NCBI GenBank assembly: GCA_036501185.1
Contig: DASYAU010000042.1
Span: 1-18,894 of the forward strand
Direction of reading: 5' to 3'
Length of the DNA stretch: 18,894 nt
From: Korobacter sp036501185
Lineage (GTDB): Bacteria; Acidobacteriota; Terriglobia; Terriglobales; Acidobacteriaceae
Shown: positions 5,901 through 12,641 of the stretch, one piece after another
Position numbering within the stretch: position 1 is the first letter of the stretch
Layout: each line of letters begins with the position of its first letter
Translations under genes and position numbers: made by a program
Notes under the pieces: generated by a model
Databases searched by the model: none
The model's input: only the letters and a program-made list of their open reading frames with translations
Told to the model about the DNA's origin: nothing

Positions 5901-7259
5901 GTATCGTTCCCGCGTGAGTTCGCGATATGGATAAGCCCGCCGCACCAGCTCGAAGAACTCGTCCTCGTCCACTTCATCCGCCGAACACGCCGCCACAATC
6001 TGCTGCGCCAGGATATCCAACGGCGTATCCGGCACAATGATCTTGTCCAAATCGCCTTGCAGAATCGCTCGGACTCCCGCCGCGCACTCTATAAGCTCAT
6101 CGCGTGTCGTCGCGAAGATGCGTCCTTTAGGAATCGCCCCACGCCAGTGACCCGCGCGCCCTATCCGTTGCAAAGTCGCTGCAATCGAACGCGCCGAGCT
6201 CATCTGGCAAACGAGATCGATGAACCCGACATCAATTCCTAGCTCCAGCGATGCGGTCGCCACCAGCACCTTTATCTCGCCGTTCTTGAGCTTGGTTTCC
6301 GCCGCGAATCGCAGCTTTCGCGAAAGGCTCCCGTGATGCGCCGCGACGTTCTCTTCGCCGAGGATCTCGCCCAAGTTCATCGCCAGCCGCTCCGAAAGCC
6401 GCCGCGTATTCACAAACACGATGGTCGAACGGTGCTGATTCACCAGCTCCGCGAGCCGCTGATAAATCTCATCCCACATCTCGTTCGAAGCCACCGGCCC
6501 GAGTTCCGTGTTCGGAAGTTCGATGGCGATATCCATCTTCCGCCGATGCCCAACATCCACAATCGCAGGATCCGGACGTCCACTTCCTGTCAGGTAGTGC
6601 GCAATCTGCTCAATCGGCTTCTGGGTCGCCGAGAGCCCAATCCGCGTCGGAGGCCGCTTCGCCAGCGCCTCCAACCTTTCCAGTGACAGCATCAGGTGTG
6701 CTCCGCGCTTGTCATCCGCCACCGCGTGGATTTCATCCACGATCACCGTCTCCACATCCCGAAGATTGGCGCGGCTCTTCGCTGCGGTCAGCAAGATGTA
6801 AAGAGATTCGGGTGTAGTAACCAGAATGTGAGGCGGGATCCGCAGCATGCGAATTCGTTCGTGCGCCAGCGTGTCGCCAGTCCTCACCGCCGTGCGAATC
6901 TGCGGCAGCAAAATTCCGCGCTCCCCGGCGAGTTGCTGGATCTCTCCGAGCGGCACCTCCAAGTTCTTCTGAATGTCGTTGCCCAGCGCCTTCAACGGCG
7001 AAATGTAGACGACTTCTGTCCGGTCGCGCAGCTCTCCATTCAGCGCCTTCCGCACGAGACGATCAATGCACGCCAGAAACGCTGCTAACGTCTTACCGGA
7101 ACCGGTCGGTGCCGCGATCAGCGTCGTTCGTCCGGCGAGAATGTGCGGCCATCCAGCGATCTGCGGCTCGGTGGGCGTTCCGAACTTCTGCACGAACCAC
7201 TCCTGCACCAGCGGATGCGCCCACTGCAATGTTTCCGGTACCTGGACTGCAGTTCCCAC
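2949..7259 (-). CDS. lhr: Lhr-type superfamily 2 helicase
   Basis: 1436 residues, in the size range of full-length Lhr (E. coli Lhr is about 1540). The SF2 motifs are clear: Walker A APTGSGKT (50-57), ISPLKAL (86-92), TTPESL (148-153), Walker B DEIH (175-178), SAT (210-212), a VATASLELGIDVG block (333-345) and the arginine finger motif QRIGRAGH (364-371). A winged-helix and Lhr-core region follows (to about 860; for example HAPFGGRINKAWGLALRKRF), then a long C-terminal extension as in E. coli-type Lhr rather than the short core-only form. Lhr enzymes are ATP-driven 3'-5' single-strand DNA translocases that unwind RNA:DNA hybrids and are linked to DNA repair. The start is GTG at 7257-7259, without an obvious Shine-Dalgarno. 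The 3' end overlaps the DUF5522-like gene by 4 bp, and the gene is divergent from the kdsC-like gene. Confidence 0.94.
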   Translation of the reverse strand: MGTAVQVPETLQWAHPLVQEWFVQKFGTPTEPQIAGWPHILAGRTTLIAAPTGSGKTLAAFLACIDRLVRKALNGELRDRTEVVYISPLKALGNDIQKNLEVPLGEIQQLAGERGILLPQIRTAVRTGDTLAHERIRMLRIPPHILVTTPESLYILLTAAKSRANLRDVETVIVDEIHAVADDKRGAHLMLSLERLEALAKRPPTRIGLSATQKPIEQIAHYLTGSGRPDPAIVDVGHRRKMDIAIELPNTELGPVASNEMWDEIYQRLAELVNQHRSTIVFVNTRRLSERLAMNLGEILGEENVAAHHGSLSRKLRFAAETKLKNGEIKVLVATASLELGIDVGFIDLVCQMSSARSIAATLQRIGRAGHWRGAIPKGRIFATTRDELIECAAGVRAILQGDLDKIIVPDTPLDILAQQIVAACSADEVDEDEFFELVRRAYPYRELTRERYEEILTMLSEGIAAKRGRYGAYIHRDQVNRKLRARRGARLAAITSGGAIPETALFNVVLEPEGVVVGTVDEDFAVESMAGEIFLLGNTSWKIRRVEGNSGRILVEDAHGQPPGVPFWRGEAPARTAELSQHVSELRRIVSEMTSTTKPVHKEADRPDGESSKPIRGITPTPEVRETIEWLQRECGVCQSGAEQIIEHIVTGRAVLGEVPTQQTIIAERFFDEGGGMQLIIHAPFGGRINKAWGLALRKRFCRSFNFELQAAATDDGLNIALAEQHSFPLGDVFHFLQPETLGEILEQAALASPIFKTRWRWDANRSLALLRFQNGKKVPPQIQRIRSDDLLASVFPDVAACFENIEGDIKVPDHPLIREVMKDTLHEAMDLDGLMQLICDLRDGKIRTLAVDTPVPSVFSHEILNANPYAYLDDAPLEERRARAVSMRRVLPESVLEEVGKLDRASIEQVKDEAKPDVRDADELHDLLHTLVVMPEFVELEGWKQHELWDRLFARLQDDRRATVAVIDNARYWVAAERAQAFRAIFPAATLEGEMPQVGPAISGDDALLAAVTGWMMHVGPVTANSLGSALGMVASEVDKALLRMEAAGSILRGKFTGDTSEMEWCDRRLLARIHRLTITTLRKAIEPVTAAQFMRWLLRWQHVADGTRTLGERGLLEVLGQLQGFEIPANAWERDVLACRTMKYDASWLDNLSLTGAVGWGRLSPHPATLEDSAQGTRRIVPTSVAPITFFVRDDADWMLPRRGAEETERVLSPTAKKVHEFLVKRGASFFADIVRGTDQLKSEVETGLWELVAAGLVTADGFDNLRSLIDPHRRSGPQRSTRPRHSSGRWSLLYAGDAAQHDKAMEATCRMLLKRYGVVFRDVLARESNLPRWRDLQIAFRRLEDRGEIRGGRFVSGFIGEQFALPQAVDSLRAMRHVAANGETITISAADPLNLVGILVPGERVTAIGGRTVTFRDGVPINGEQAQAQAAI

Positions 7260-7268
7260 GATCAGCGT

Positions 7269-7274
7269 ATTCTA
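7269..7274 (-). promoter_or_regulatory. Possible -10 hexamer for lhr
   Basis: TAGAAT on the minus strand, 9 bases before the GTG start of the helicase. The best -35 at 17-bp spacing is TGGCGA (3/6 match), so the call is weak. If used, the 5' leader would be only a few bases long. Confidence 0.3.
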
Positions 7275-7323
7275 CGAGTTTCGCCAAATGTTCGCCACTG
7301 CCGATTCCCCCATCTCCGGATAG

Positions 7324-7329
7324 TAGAAT
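7324..7329 (+). promoter_or_regulatory. Possible -10 hexamer for the kdsC-like gene (leaderless)
   Basis: TAGAAT followed by 6 bases and then the ATG at 7336, the spacing expected for a leaderless transcript. No Shine-Dalgarno precedes the ATG, and no convincing -35 is seen 16-18 bp upstream. Confidence 0.4.
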
Positions 7330-7335
7330 CGCCGC

Positions 7336-7998
7336 ATGTCCAAAGCACGTGCCCGCAAAATCAAGCTTCTTCTTTTTGACGTTGACGGCGTGATGACCGA
7401 CGGTAGTATCTGGCTCTTTCCCGCGCCTGCGGGCGCAAATCACGGCACGAAACAGCTCCGCGAAGCGGTTGCCGACCAGGGTGGCTACAGCGTCAGCGGT
7501 TCGAGCATGGTCGAAGCCAAGGGTTTCAACGCGCACGACGGCACTGCGTTTTCTCTCGCCCGTCTCGGCGGCCTGAAGACCGGAATCATCACCAAGCGCA
7601 TCTCCGAAACCGTCGCTCTTCGCGCCCGCGACTTGAAAATTGAATATGTTTACCAGGGCACCCAGGACAAACTCACCGCCTTCGCCGAGATCCTGAAGAA
7701 AGAGGGAATCGAAGCCGACCAGGCCTGCTTCGTTGGCGATGATGTCATCGATCTTCCCGTCATGCGCGTCTGCGGCCTTGCAGTTGCCGTCCGCAACGCC
7801 CGAGAAGAGGTAAAGGACGAAGCTGATTTTATTACCGACCATCGCGGTGGCGACGGCGCGGTTCGCGATGTTGTGGAATATGTCCTGAAAGCGCAGGAAA
7901 AGCTGGACGATTGCGTGGAGAAGTACATCGCGTCGCGTACACCGGAGACGGCGTTCGGACAGTCGGCACGTCGCAAAACCAAACGCGTCCAGGGTTAA
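7336..7998 (+). CDS. kdsC: KdsC-like HAD phosphatase (3-deoxy-D-manno-octulosonate 8-phosphate phosphatase)
   Basis: 220 residues of the HAD superfamily C0 type. Motif I is FDVDGVMTDG (nucleophile D15, acid/base D17), motif II the Thr in GIITKR, motif III the Lys in YQGTQDKLTAF, and motif IV GDDVIDLPVM, which binds Mg2+. The downstream RGGDGAVRDVVEYVL resembles the KdsC C-terminus (GGRGAVREV in E. coli). KdsC hydrolyses KDO 8-phosphate to KDO for lipopolysaccharide inner core synthesis in the cytoplasm. Compared with E. coli KdsC (188 residues, from memory), about 27 extra residues lie between motif I and the FNAHDG loop (PAPAGANHGTKQLREAVADQ region), plus a basic C-terminal tail. The insertion sits in the hairpin that approaches the neighbouring active site in KdsC tetramers, so substrate specificity is not certain. 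Divergent from lhr (76 bp apart). No other KDO gene is nearby. Confidence 0.82.
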   Translation: MSKARARKIKLLLFDVDGVMTDGSIWLFPAPAGANHGTKQLREAVADQGGYSVSGSSMVEAKGFNAHDGTAFSLARLGGLKTGIITKRISETVALRARDLKIEYVYQGTQDKLTAFAEILKKEGIEADQACFVGDDVIDLPVMRVCGLAVAVRNAREEVKDEADFITDHRGGDGAVRDVVEYVLKAQEKLDDCVEKYIASRTPETAFGQSARRKTKRVQG

Positions 7999-8012
7999 GC
8001 GCCAGAGGAGAA

Positions 8013-8038
8013 AAAGCAGCGCCCTCTCACGCTGCTTT
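8013..8038. terminator. Bidirectional hairpin terminator
   Basis: AAAGCAGCG (8013-8021), an 8-base loop, CGCTGCTTT (8030-8038): a 9-bp perfect stem 14 bp after the kdsC-like stop. On the minus strand it ends in TTTTT, so it also suits transcripts from the convergent TPR gene, about 160 bp beyond that gene's stop. Confidence 0.65.
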
Positions 8039-8198
8039 CCCTCTTCCCTGACTGCTGATCTCCGCCGGCGTCATGGGCGGATCACGTCGGCGGAACTCCT
8101 GCACAAAACCTCGCGCAGGAACGAATTACAAGTCGAAACCCTGCCTCGCGACAGAAGTTTCGCCAAAAAATTGGGGAAATCACCTTAGGCCATTAGGA

Positions 8199-9017
8199 CT
8201 ACTGCGGAATGCCTTCCGGCTTCTGTGCCATCAAGTCTTTGAAACGCTGGTCCGTCCGAACCGTCGCAAACTCCTGGTCCTTATAAACATTGTTGATGGC
8301 TTTATACCCCTCTTCTATCGCTTTTCGGAGATGGAGCAGAGCGTCCGACAGATCGCCGCTCTGTGCGTAAAGCTTAGCCATCAGATATTCAAATTCTGCA
8401 TGATCGCTGGGCTTTCCCATCAACGCCTCAATGCCCGACTTCGACGAGCGCTCGAAGACCAGCGGATCAAGTCGCAGTGCGATTTGGTACTCCTGGGAAG
8501 CTTTATCCAGGTGATGCTCGTTGAAATAGGCCGACCCGAGGTTCGAGTGGAACGATGCGTTCTGGTCGTTCAGCTTAATGGCATGCTCAAAATCTTTGCC
8601 GGCGCGCCTGTAATTGCCTTCCAGGTAATACACGCTTCCTCGGTTGTTCCACGCATCGGCATACCCGCGTTGCATGTGGATCGCCCGATTAATTGCCGTC
8701 AACGCATCGCTCGTGCGCCGCAACTGAATCTCGGTGATGCCCAGCTTGTTGTACAGCACAGCCGACGGTTTCTTCGCAATCGCCGCTCGGTAACTGTCGA
8801 GTGCGTCAAGGTACATGCTGCGCGCGCGGAGGTTATCTCCCTGATCTTCAAGCTTGTCAGGCGGAGTCGTATCCAATGGGAGGAGTTGAATGGCGGGCGG
8901 TGCTTCTTGTAACCCTGCCGCCGATGCAGGTTCTTGTTGTTGCGACGCATCCGTTTGTGCCGCGAGAGGCAGCGCGACGAAGAATAGTACGATCAGCACC
9001 AAGCTAATACGCGACAA
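8199..9017 (-). CDS. Secreted TPR-repeat protein
   Basis: 272 residues from a TTG at 9017. This start is chosen because AAGGAGG lies 6 bases upstream and because it begins directly with a signal peptide (MSRISLVLIVLFFVALPLAAQ, likely cut after AQ). ATG codons further upstream in frame would put about 29 polar residues before the signal. A Gln/Ala/Pro-rich linker precedes about four tetratricopeptide repeats (roughly residues 55-185), with typical A-helix/B-helix spacing in AVLYNKLGITEIQLRRTSDA, AWNNRGSVYYLEGNYRRAGK and FHSNLGSAYFNEHHLDKASQ. The C-terminal 80 residues contain more helical TPR-like sequence (YLMAKLYAQSGDLSDALLHL) and end with QRFKDLMAQKPEGIPQ. It is probably a periplasmic protein-interaction scaffold. 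The partner is unknown. Confidence 0.85.
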   Translation of the reverse strand: MSRISLVLIVLFFVALPLAAQTDASQQQEPASAAGLQEAPPAIQLLPLDTTPPDKLEDQGDNLRARSMYLDALDSYRAAIAKKPSAVLYNKLGITEIQLRRTSDALTAINRAIHMQRGYADAWNNRGSVYYLEGNYRRAGKDFEHAIKLNDQNASFHSNLGSAYFNEHHLDKASQEYQIALRLDPLVFERSSKSGIEALMGKPSDHAEFEYLMAKLYAQSGDLSDALLHLRKAIEEGYKAINNVYKDQEFATVRTDQRFKDLMAQKPEGIPQ

Positions 9018-9023
9018 CTGACA

Positions 9024-9030
9024 CCTCCTT
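9024..9030 (-). promoter_or_regulatory. Strong ribosome binding site that fixes the TTG start of the TPR gene
   Basis: AAGGAGG on the minus strand, 6 bases before the TTG at 9017. It decides the start codon of the TPR gene. Confidence 0.8.
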
Positions 9031-9245
9031 CGATCACCATGCAACCAGGCCGGGCCGCTACAGTAAGGCCCATCTGGACCCGTGTGCCACATATTTAACT
9101 CCACTTTCGCTATTTGTGGGGCTGGATTCTATCCCGTCTTCCATGACTTCCGTCCCTGAACTTTTTGGAAAACCCCACTTATCCCCGTTTGCCTAGACAC
9201 CGGGCCGGCCAACAGGGTTCCCGGATTTCGTTTACGATGCTGGGC

Positions 9246-9259
9246 GTGCCTTCAGGCAC
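9246..9259. repeat. Short inverted repeat before tldD
   Basis: GTGCCT, two bases, AGGCAC: a 6-bp stem located 13 bases before the ATG at 9273. No T run follows. It could be a small operator or an RNA structure near the start, or chance. Confidence 0.35.
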
Positions 9260-9272
9260 CCGGAATCTTTCC

Positions 9273-10739
9273 ATGAAACAGGTAGCAAGTTGGGCATTGG
9301 AAACAGCTCGATTGCGTGGAGCGTCACTCTGCGAGGTGCGCATCGTCGACGAGCGCGACCGCATGCTCGCGACCAAGAATGGCAAAATCGGCAGCGCTTC
9401 GGATAGTGAGTCCATAGGCTGCGGCATCCGTGTCATCGCCAACGATGGCTTCGGATTTGCCGCCACCGAGGACCTCTCGCGCGAAGGCATGCAGCGCTGC
9501 GCTGCCGAAGCTGTCGAGGTCGCGAAGGCCTCCGCCCGCGTGCAGTCGAGTCAGTTGCGCCTGGCGCCGGAGAAAGCGGTTCAAGTCGACTGGTCCTCGC
9601 CCTGCGAAATTGATCCTTTCGGCATCTCCATCGAGCAGAATCTCAATTTGCTCATGAAAATAGACGCCGAGCTCCGCGCCGTACAGGGCGTCACCCTTGC
9701 CGAAACCAATCTTAATTTCCGCCGCTACGAGCAGTGGTTTTACAACAGCGAAGGTTCCGAGATCCACCAGACGCGCACCACGACGGGCGCTGGCTTCGCC
9801 GCCTACTCCTTTGCCGGTGAGCAGATCATGAAGCGCTCCTACCCAAACTCCTTCGGCGGACAATATCAGAACCGCGGCTACGAGTTGATTGCTGAGCTGA
9901 AGCTCGTCGAGAATGCTCGCCGCATCGCCGAACAGGCCGTTGCTCTGCATAAAGCCGACCAATGTCCAGGAGGCCGCTCCACCATCGTTCTCGATTCTTC
10001 GCAGGTCGGACTCCAGATCCACGAATCCATCGGCCATCCCATCGAACTCGATCGTGTTCTCGGCATGGAGGCAAACTTCGCAGGAACTTCGTTCCTCACC
10101 CTCGACAAACTCAACACGCTCAAATATGGCAGCGAGCTGGTGAACGTTGTCGCCGACGCCACCGAATCTCACGGACCGGGCCTCGGCACTTTTGCCTACG
10201 ACGACGAGGGCGTACAGGCGCAGTGCATCCCGATCATCACCTACGGCCAGTTCCGCGGATATCTTTCTTCCCGCGACACCGCAGCCATTGTCGGCCTCAA
10301 CCGTAGCGGCGGCTGCATGCGCGCCGAAAATTGGGCGCGTGTCCCCATTGTGCGCATGACCAACGTCAGCCTCCTTCCCGGCGAAAAGCCGCTCACCTTG
10401 GAGCAACTCATCGCCGACACTGACGACGGTATCTACATGGAAACCAATCGCTCCTGGTCCATCGACGACAAGCGGTACAACTTTCAGTTTGGCTGTGAAA
10501 TCGGTTGGGAAATCAAGAACGGCAAACTTGGCCGAATGCTGAAGAACCCGTCCTACTCAGGAATAACCACCGAGTTCTGGAACTCACTCGATGCCACCTG
10601 CTCACGAGACCAGTGGACCTTGTGGGGCACGCCCAACTGTGGCAAAGGTCAACCGCAGCAGGTCATGGGCACCGGCCACGGCGCCGCACCTTCCCGCTTC
10701 CGCAATGTGCAGGTCGGCAGCGCCTACAAGGGAGCTTAG
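9273..10739 (+). CDS. tldD: TldD family metalloprotease
   Basis: 488 residues from the ATG at 9273 (MKQVASWALETARLRGASLC), close to the usual 480 of TldD. Earlier ATGs (9165, 9237) would add residues that do not look like the family. The zinc motif HESIGH (H250, E251, H255) matches TldD's HExxxH. C408 in QFGCEIGWEI is at the place expected for the cysteine ligand. TldD pairs with TldE to form a cytoplasmic protease that clips unfolded peptides. In E. coli it matures microcin B17 and degrades CcdA, and in other bacteria it processes RiPP precursors. The tldE gene follows one base after the stop, so the pair is one operon. No RiPP precursor is evident next to it. No clear Shine-Dalgarno is seen. 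Confidence 0.93.
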   Translation: MKQVASWALETARLRGASLCEVRIVDERDRMLATKNGKIGSASDSESIGCGIRVIANDGFGFAATEDLSREGMQRCAAEAVEVAKASARVQSSQLRLAPEKAVQVDWSSPCEIDPFGISIEQNLNLLMKIDAELRAVQGVTLAETNLNFRRYEQWFYNSEGSEIHQTRTTTGAGFAAYSFAGEQIMKRSYPNSFGGQYQNRGYELIAELKLVENARRIAEQAVALHKADQCPGGRSTIVLDSSQVGLQIHESIGHPIELDRVLGMEANFAGTSFLTLDKLNTLKYGSELVNVVADATESHGPGLGTFAYDDEGVQAQCIPIITYGQFRGYLSSRDTAAIVGLNRSGGCMRAENWARVPIVRMTNVSLLPGEKPLTLEQLIADTDDGIYMETNRSWSIDDKRYNFQFGCEIGWEIKNGKLGRMLKNPSYSGITTEFWNSLDATCSRDQWTLWGTPNCGKGQPQQVMGTGHGAAPSRFRNVQVGSAYKGA

Positions 10740-10740
10740 G

Positions 10741-12138
10741 ATGCTGAAGCGAGAACAAGCACACGATATCTTCGAGCGTCTTCGCCAGCAAAGCTCCTGC
10801 GACGAGATCGAACTCCTCATCGGTGGGGGGGCGTCGGCACTGACGCGTTTCGCCAACAACGGCATCACGCAAAACGTCGCTGAAGAAAACTATTCGCTCT
10901 CTGTACGTGTAAACCTCAACGGCCGCACTGCGCGTGCCACCACCAACAAAACCGACGACGAAAGCCTTCGCCGCGTCGCCGCGCAAGCCGAAGCGCTGGC
11001 CCGCGTACAGCAGCGCGATCCCGACCTCCTGCCGATGCCCACTCCGCAGGAAGTAACCCAGCATGCGCAGGACGTTCCCTCTCAGCCGCCAAACCGCTAC
11101 TTCGAAGCCACCGCCGCCATCACCGCTGCCGATCGCGCCGCGCAGGTCGATCGCGTGGTTCAAGCAGGGAAGAAGCACGGTTACACTTCGGCGGGAACCT
11201 ACTCGTCGGGTCGTCACGTCGAGGGCTTGTTCAACTCCTGCGGAGTCGCCCAGTGGCACCAGCAGACCAGTGCGGAAGCTTCGATCACGATGATCGCCGC
11301 GAACTCCTCTGGATGGCAGAAGGCCAACTCGCCCAATGCAGCCGACGTCGACGCCCCCGCAATCGCCGAAATCGCTGCCGAAAAGGCACGCCTCTCTGCT
11401 GACCCGAAGGAAGTTCCTCCCGGCAAGTACACCGTCATTCTCGAGCCGGCGGCCGTCCTCGACATCGTCGGATTCATGTTCTGGGATTATTCGGGTCTCG
11501 CGCTCCTCGATCAGCGATCATTTCTTAACAACCGCATCGGCACGAAACTCTTCGACGATCAAATCAATATCTACGACGACGTGTACCATCCCATGCAAAC
11601 CGGTTCGGTGTTCGATGGCGAAGGCGTCCGTCGTCGCCGTGTTCCGCTCGTTCAGAACGGCGTTCCGGTCCGCGCAACCTATTCCCGGGCTAGCGCCGCG
11701 CTAATGAAAAAGTCCGAACTGGCCTCGACCGTTGGCCCCGTCGAGGTCACCGGACATGGCTTTCCGCTGCCGAACGAAATGGGCGAGGCGCCCATCAACA
11801 TCGTCTTCGCCCCTCCGCAACGGCCCGAAACTGTTGACGAAATGGTTAACAATACCGAGCGAGGAATTCTGGTTACCCAGCTCTGGTACATCCGCGAGGT
11901 CGACCCTTACGAGAAGATCCTCACCGGCATGACCCGTGACGGCACCTTCCTCGTCGAAGGCGGCAAAGTGATACACGGTCTGCGGAATTTTCGCTTTAAT
12001 GAGGGCCTCATTCACATGCTTTCGAATGTGGAAGCCATGAGCACGCCCGTCCGGGCGAGCGGTGAAGAGAGCTTCGACATGGTCGTCCCTGCGCTGAAGG
12101 TACATGGCTTCAATTTCACCGAAGTAACTAAGTTTTAG
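10741..12138 (+). CDS. tldE: TldE/PmbA family protein, partner of TldD
   Basis: 465 residues from the ATG at 10741, with GGGAG about 7 bases upstream overlapping the end of tldD. The N-terminal half contains the family's typical segments (ELLIGGGASALTRFANNGITQN, then ENYSLSVRVNLNGRTA), and the C-terminal half the TldD/PmbA barrel-like domain (PGKYTVILEPAAVLDIVGFM, and GILVTQLWYIREVDP near the end). There is no HExxxH, as expected for the non-catalytic TldE subunit. It binds TldD and shapes the substrate channel. Tight spacing with tldD implies translational coupling. Also called PmbA. Confidence 0.92.
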   Translation: MLKREQAHDIFERLRQQSSCDEIELLIGGGASALTRFANNGITQNVAEENYSLSVRVNLNGRTARATTNKTDDESLRRVAAQAEALARVQQRDPDLLPMPTPQEVTQHAQDVPSQPPNRYFEATAAITAADRAAQVDRVVQAGKKHGYTSAGTYSSGRHVEGLFNSCGVAQWHQQTSAEASITMIAANSSGWQKANSPNAADVDAPAIAEIAAEKARLSADPKEVPPGKYTVILEPAAVLDIVGFMFWDYSGLALLDQRSFLNNRIGTKLFDDQINIYDDVYHPMQTGSVFDGEGVRRRRVPLVQNGVPVRATYSRASAALMKKSELASTVGPVEVTGHGFPLPNEMGEAPINIVFAPPQRPETVDEMVNNTERGILVTQLWYIREVDPYEKILTGMTRDGTFLVEGGKVIHGLRNFRFNEGLIHMLSNVEAMSTPVRASGEESFDMVVPALKVHGFNFTEVTKF

Positions 12139-12299
12139 TATCTTTGGGTCATGGGCAGATTGCTTGAAACGCCCGCCGGGCAATGGGTTTCATGGATTTG
12201 TAAATTTCTGTTTCGGTTTATACTCTCGGCCACTTCATCGCTCGCATACTTTGGTAACGTTTCCAGCGCCTATGGCGGCGGGTATAGTTCCTCTCGTCC

Positions 12300-12626
12300 A
12301 TGAACGCCATACTTGCAGCATCGCTCGAAATGCGAAGCGCAGTTCGGTTCCCCATCCAACTGCCCGTCGCGATTCACTCCAACTCGGGAACTTGCCAAGC
12401 CACGACCACGGACATCTCTGCCGGCGGAGTTTTGTTTCATTCGGAAGCCCCGCTGGCCGTCGGTTCCACCATTGAATTCACCATAAACATGCCCGGCTCC
12501 GTCGTCGGTGCGTCAACAGATGTGCTGGTGAATTGTGTGGGACGCGTGGTACGCTGCTCCGAAGAGATTTCGGGGCCGGCCGATGTAGCCGCTGTGATCG
12601 ACGACTACGCGTTCGAACGCCGGTGA
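12300..12626 (+). CDS. PilZ domain protein
   Basis: 108 residues, a single PilZ domain. The c-di-GMP-binding RxxxR (R12, R16 in RSAVRFP) and the DxSxxG motif (DISAGG, 38-43) are both present, followed by the expected strands (GVLFHSE, STIEFTINMP, VGRVVRCSE). It should bind cyclic di-GMP and pass the signal to a partner, because no output domain is attached. The start at 12300 is the first ATG; M11 just before the RxxxR motif is an alternative. A TATAGT hexamer (12283-12288) lies 11 bases before the ATG but has no good -35. The response-regulator gene begins 15 bases after the stop, so the two may act together. Confidence 0.88.
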   Translation: MNAILAASLEMRSAVRFPIQLPVAIHSNSGTCQATTTDISAGGVLFHSEAPLAVGSTIEFTINMPGSVVGASTDVLVNCVGRVVRCSEEISGPADVAAVIDDYAFERR

Positions 12627-12641
12627 CCCCGACAGGGTCGG

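Noticed and set aside
2937..5934. Several long plus-strand frames opposite the Lhr gene
   Set aside because: They are rich in Arg, Pro and Ser with low-complexity composition, typical of the antisense of a GC-rich gene, while the minus frame carries all SF2 helicase motifs.
9324..10406. Minus-strand frame of 360 codons opposite tldD
   Set aside because: Composition shadow of a real gene with a recognised HExxxH motif; no domain is seen.
12165..12185. GCCCGCCGGGC after tldE as a terminator
   Set aside because: The stem is only 4-5 bp with almost no loop and no T run follows.
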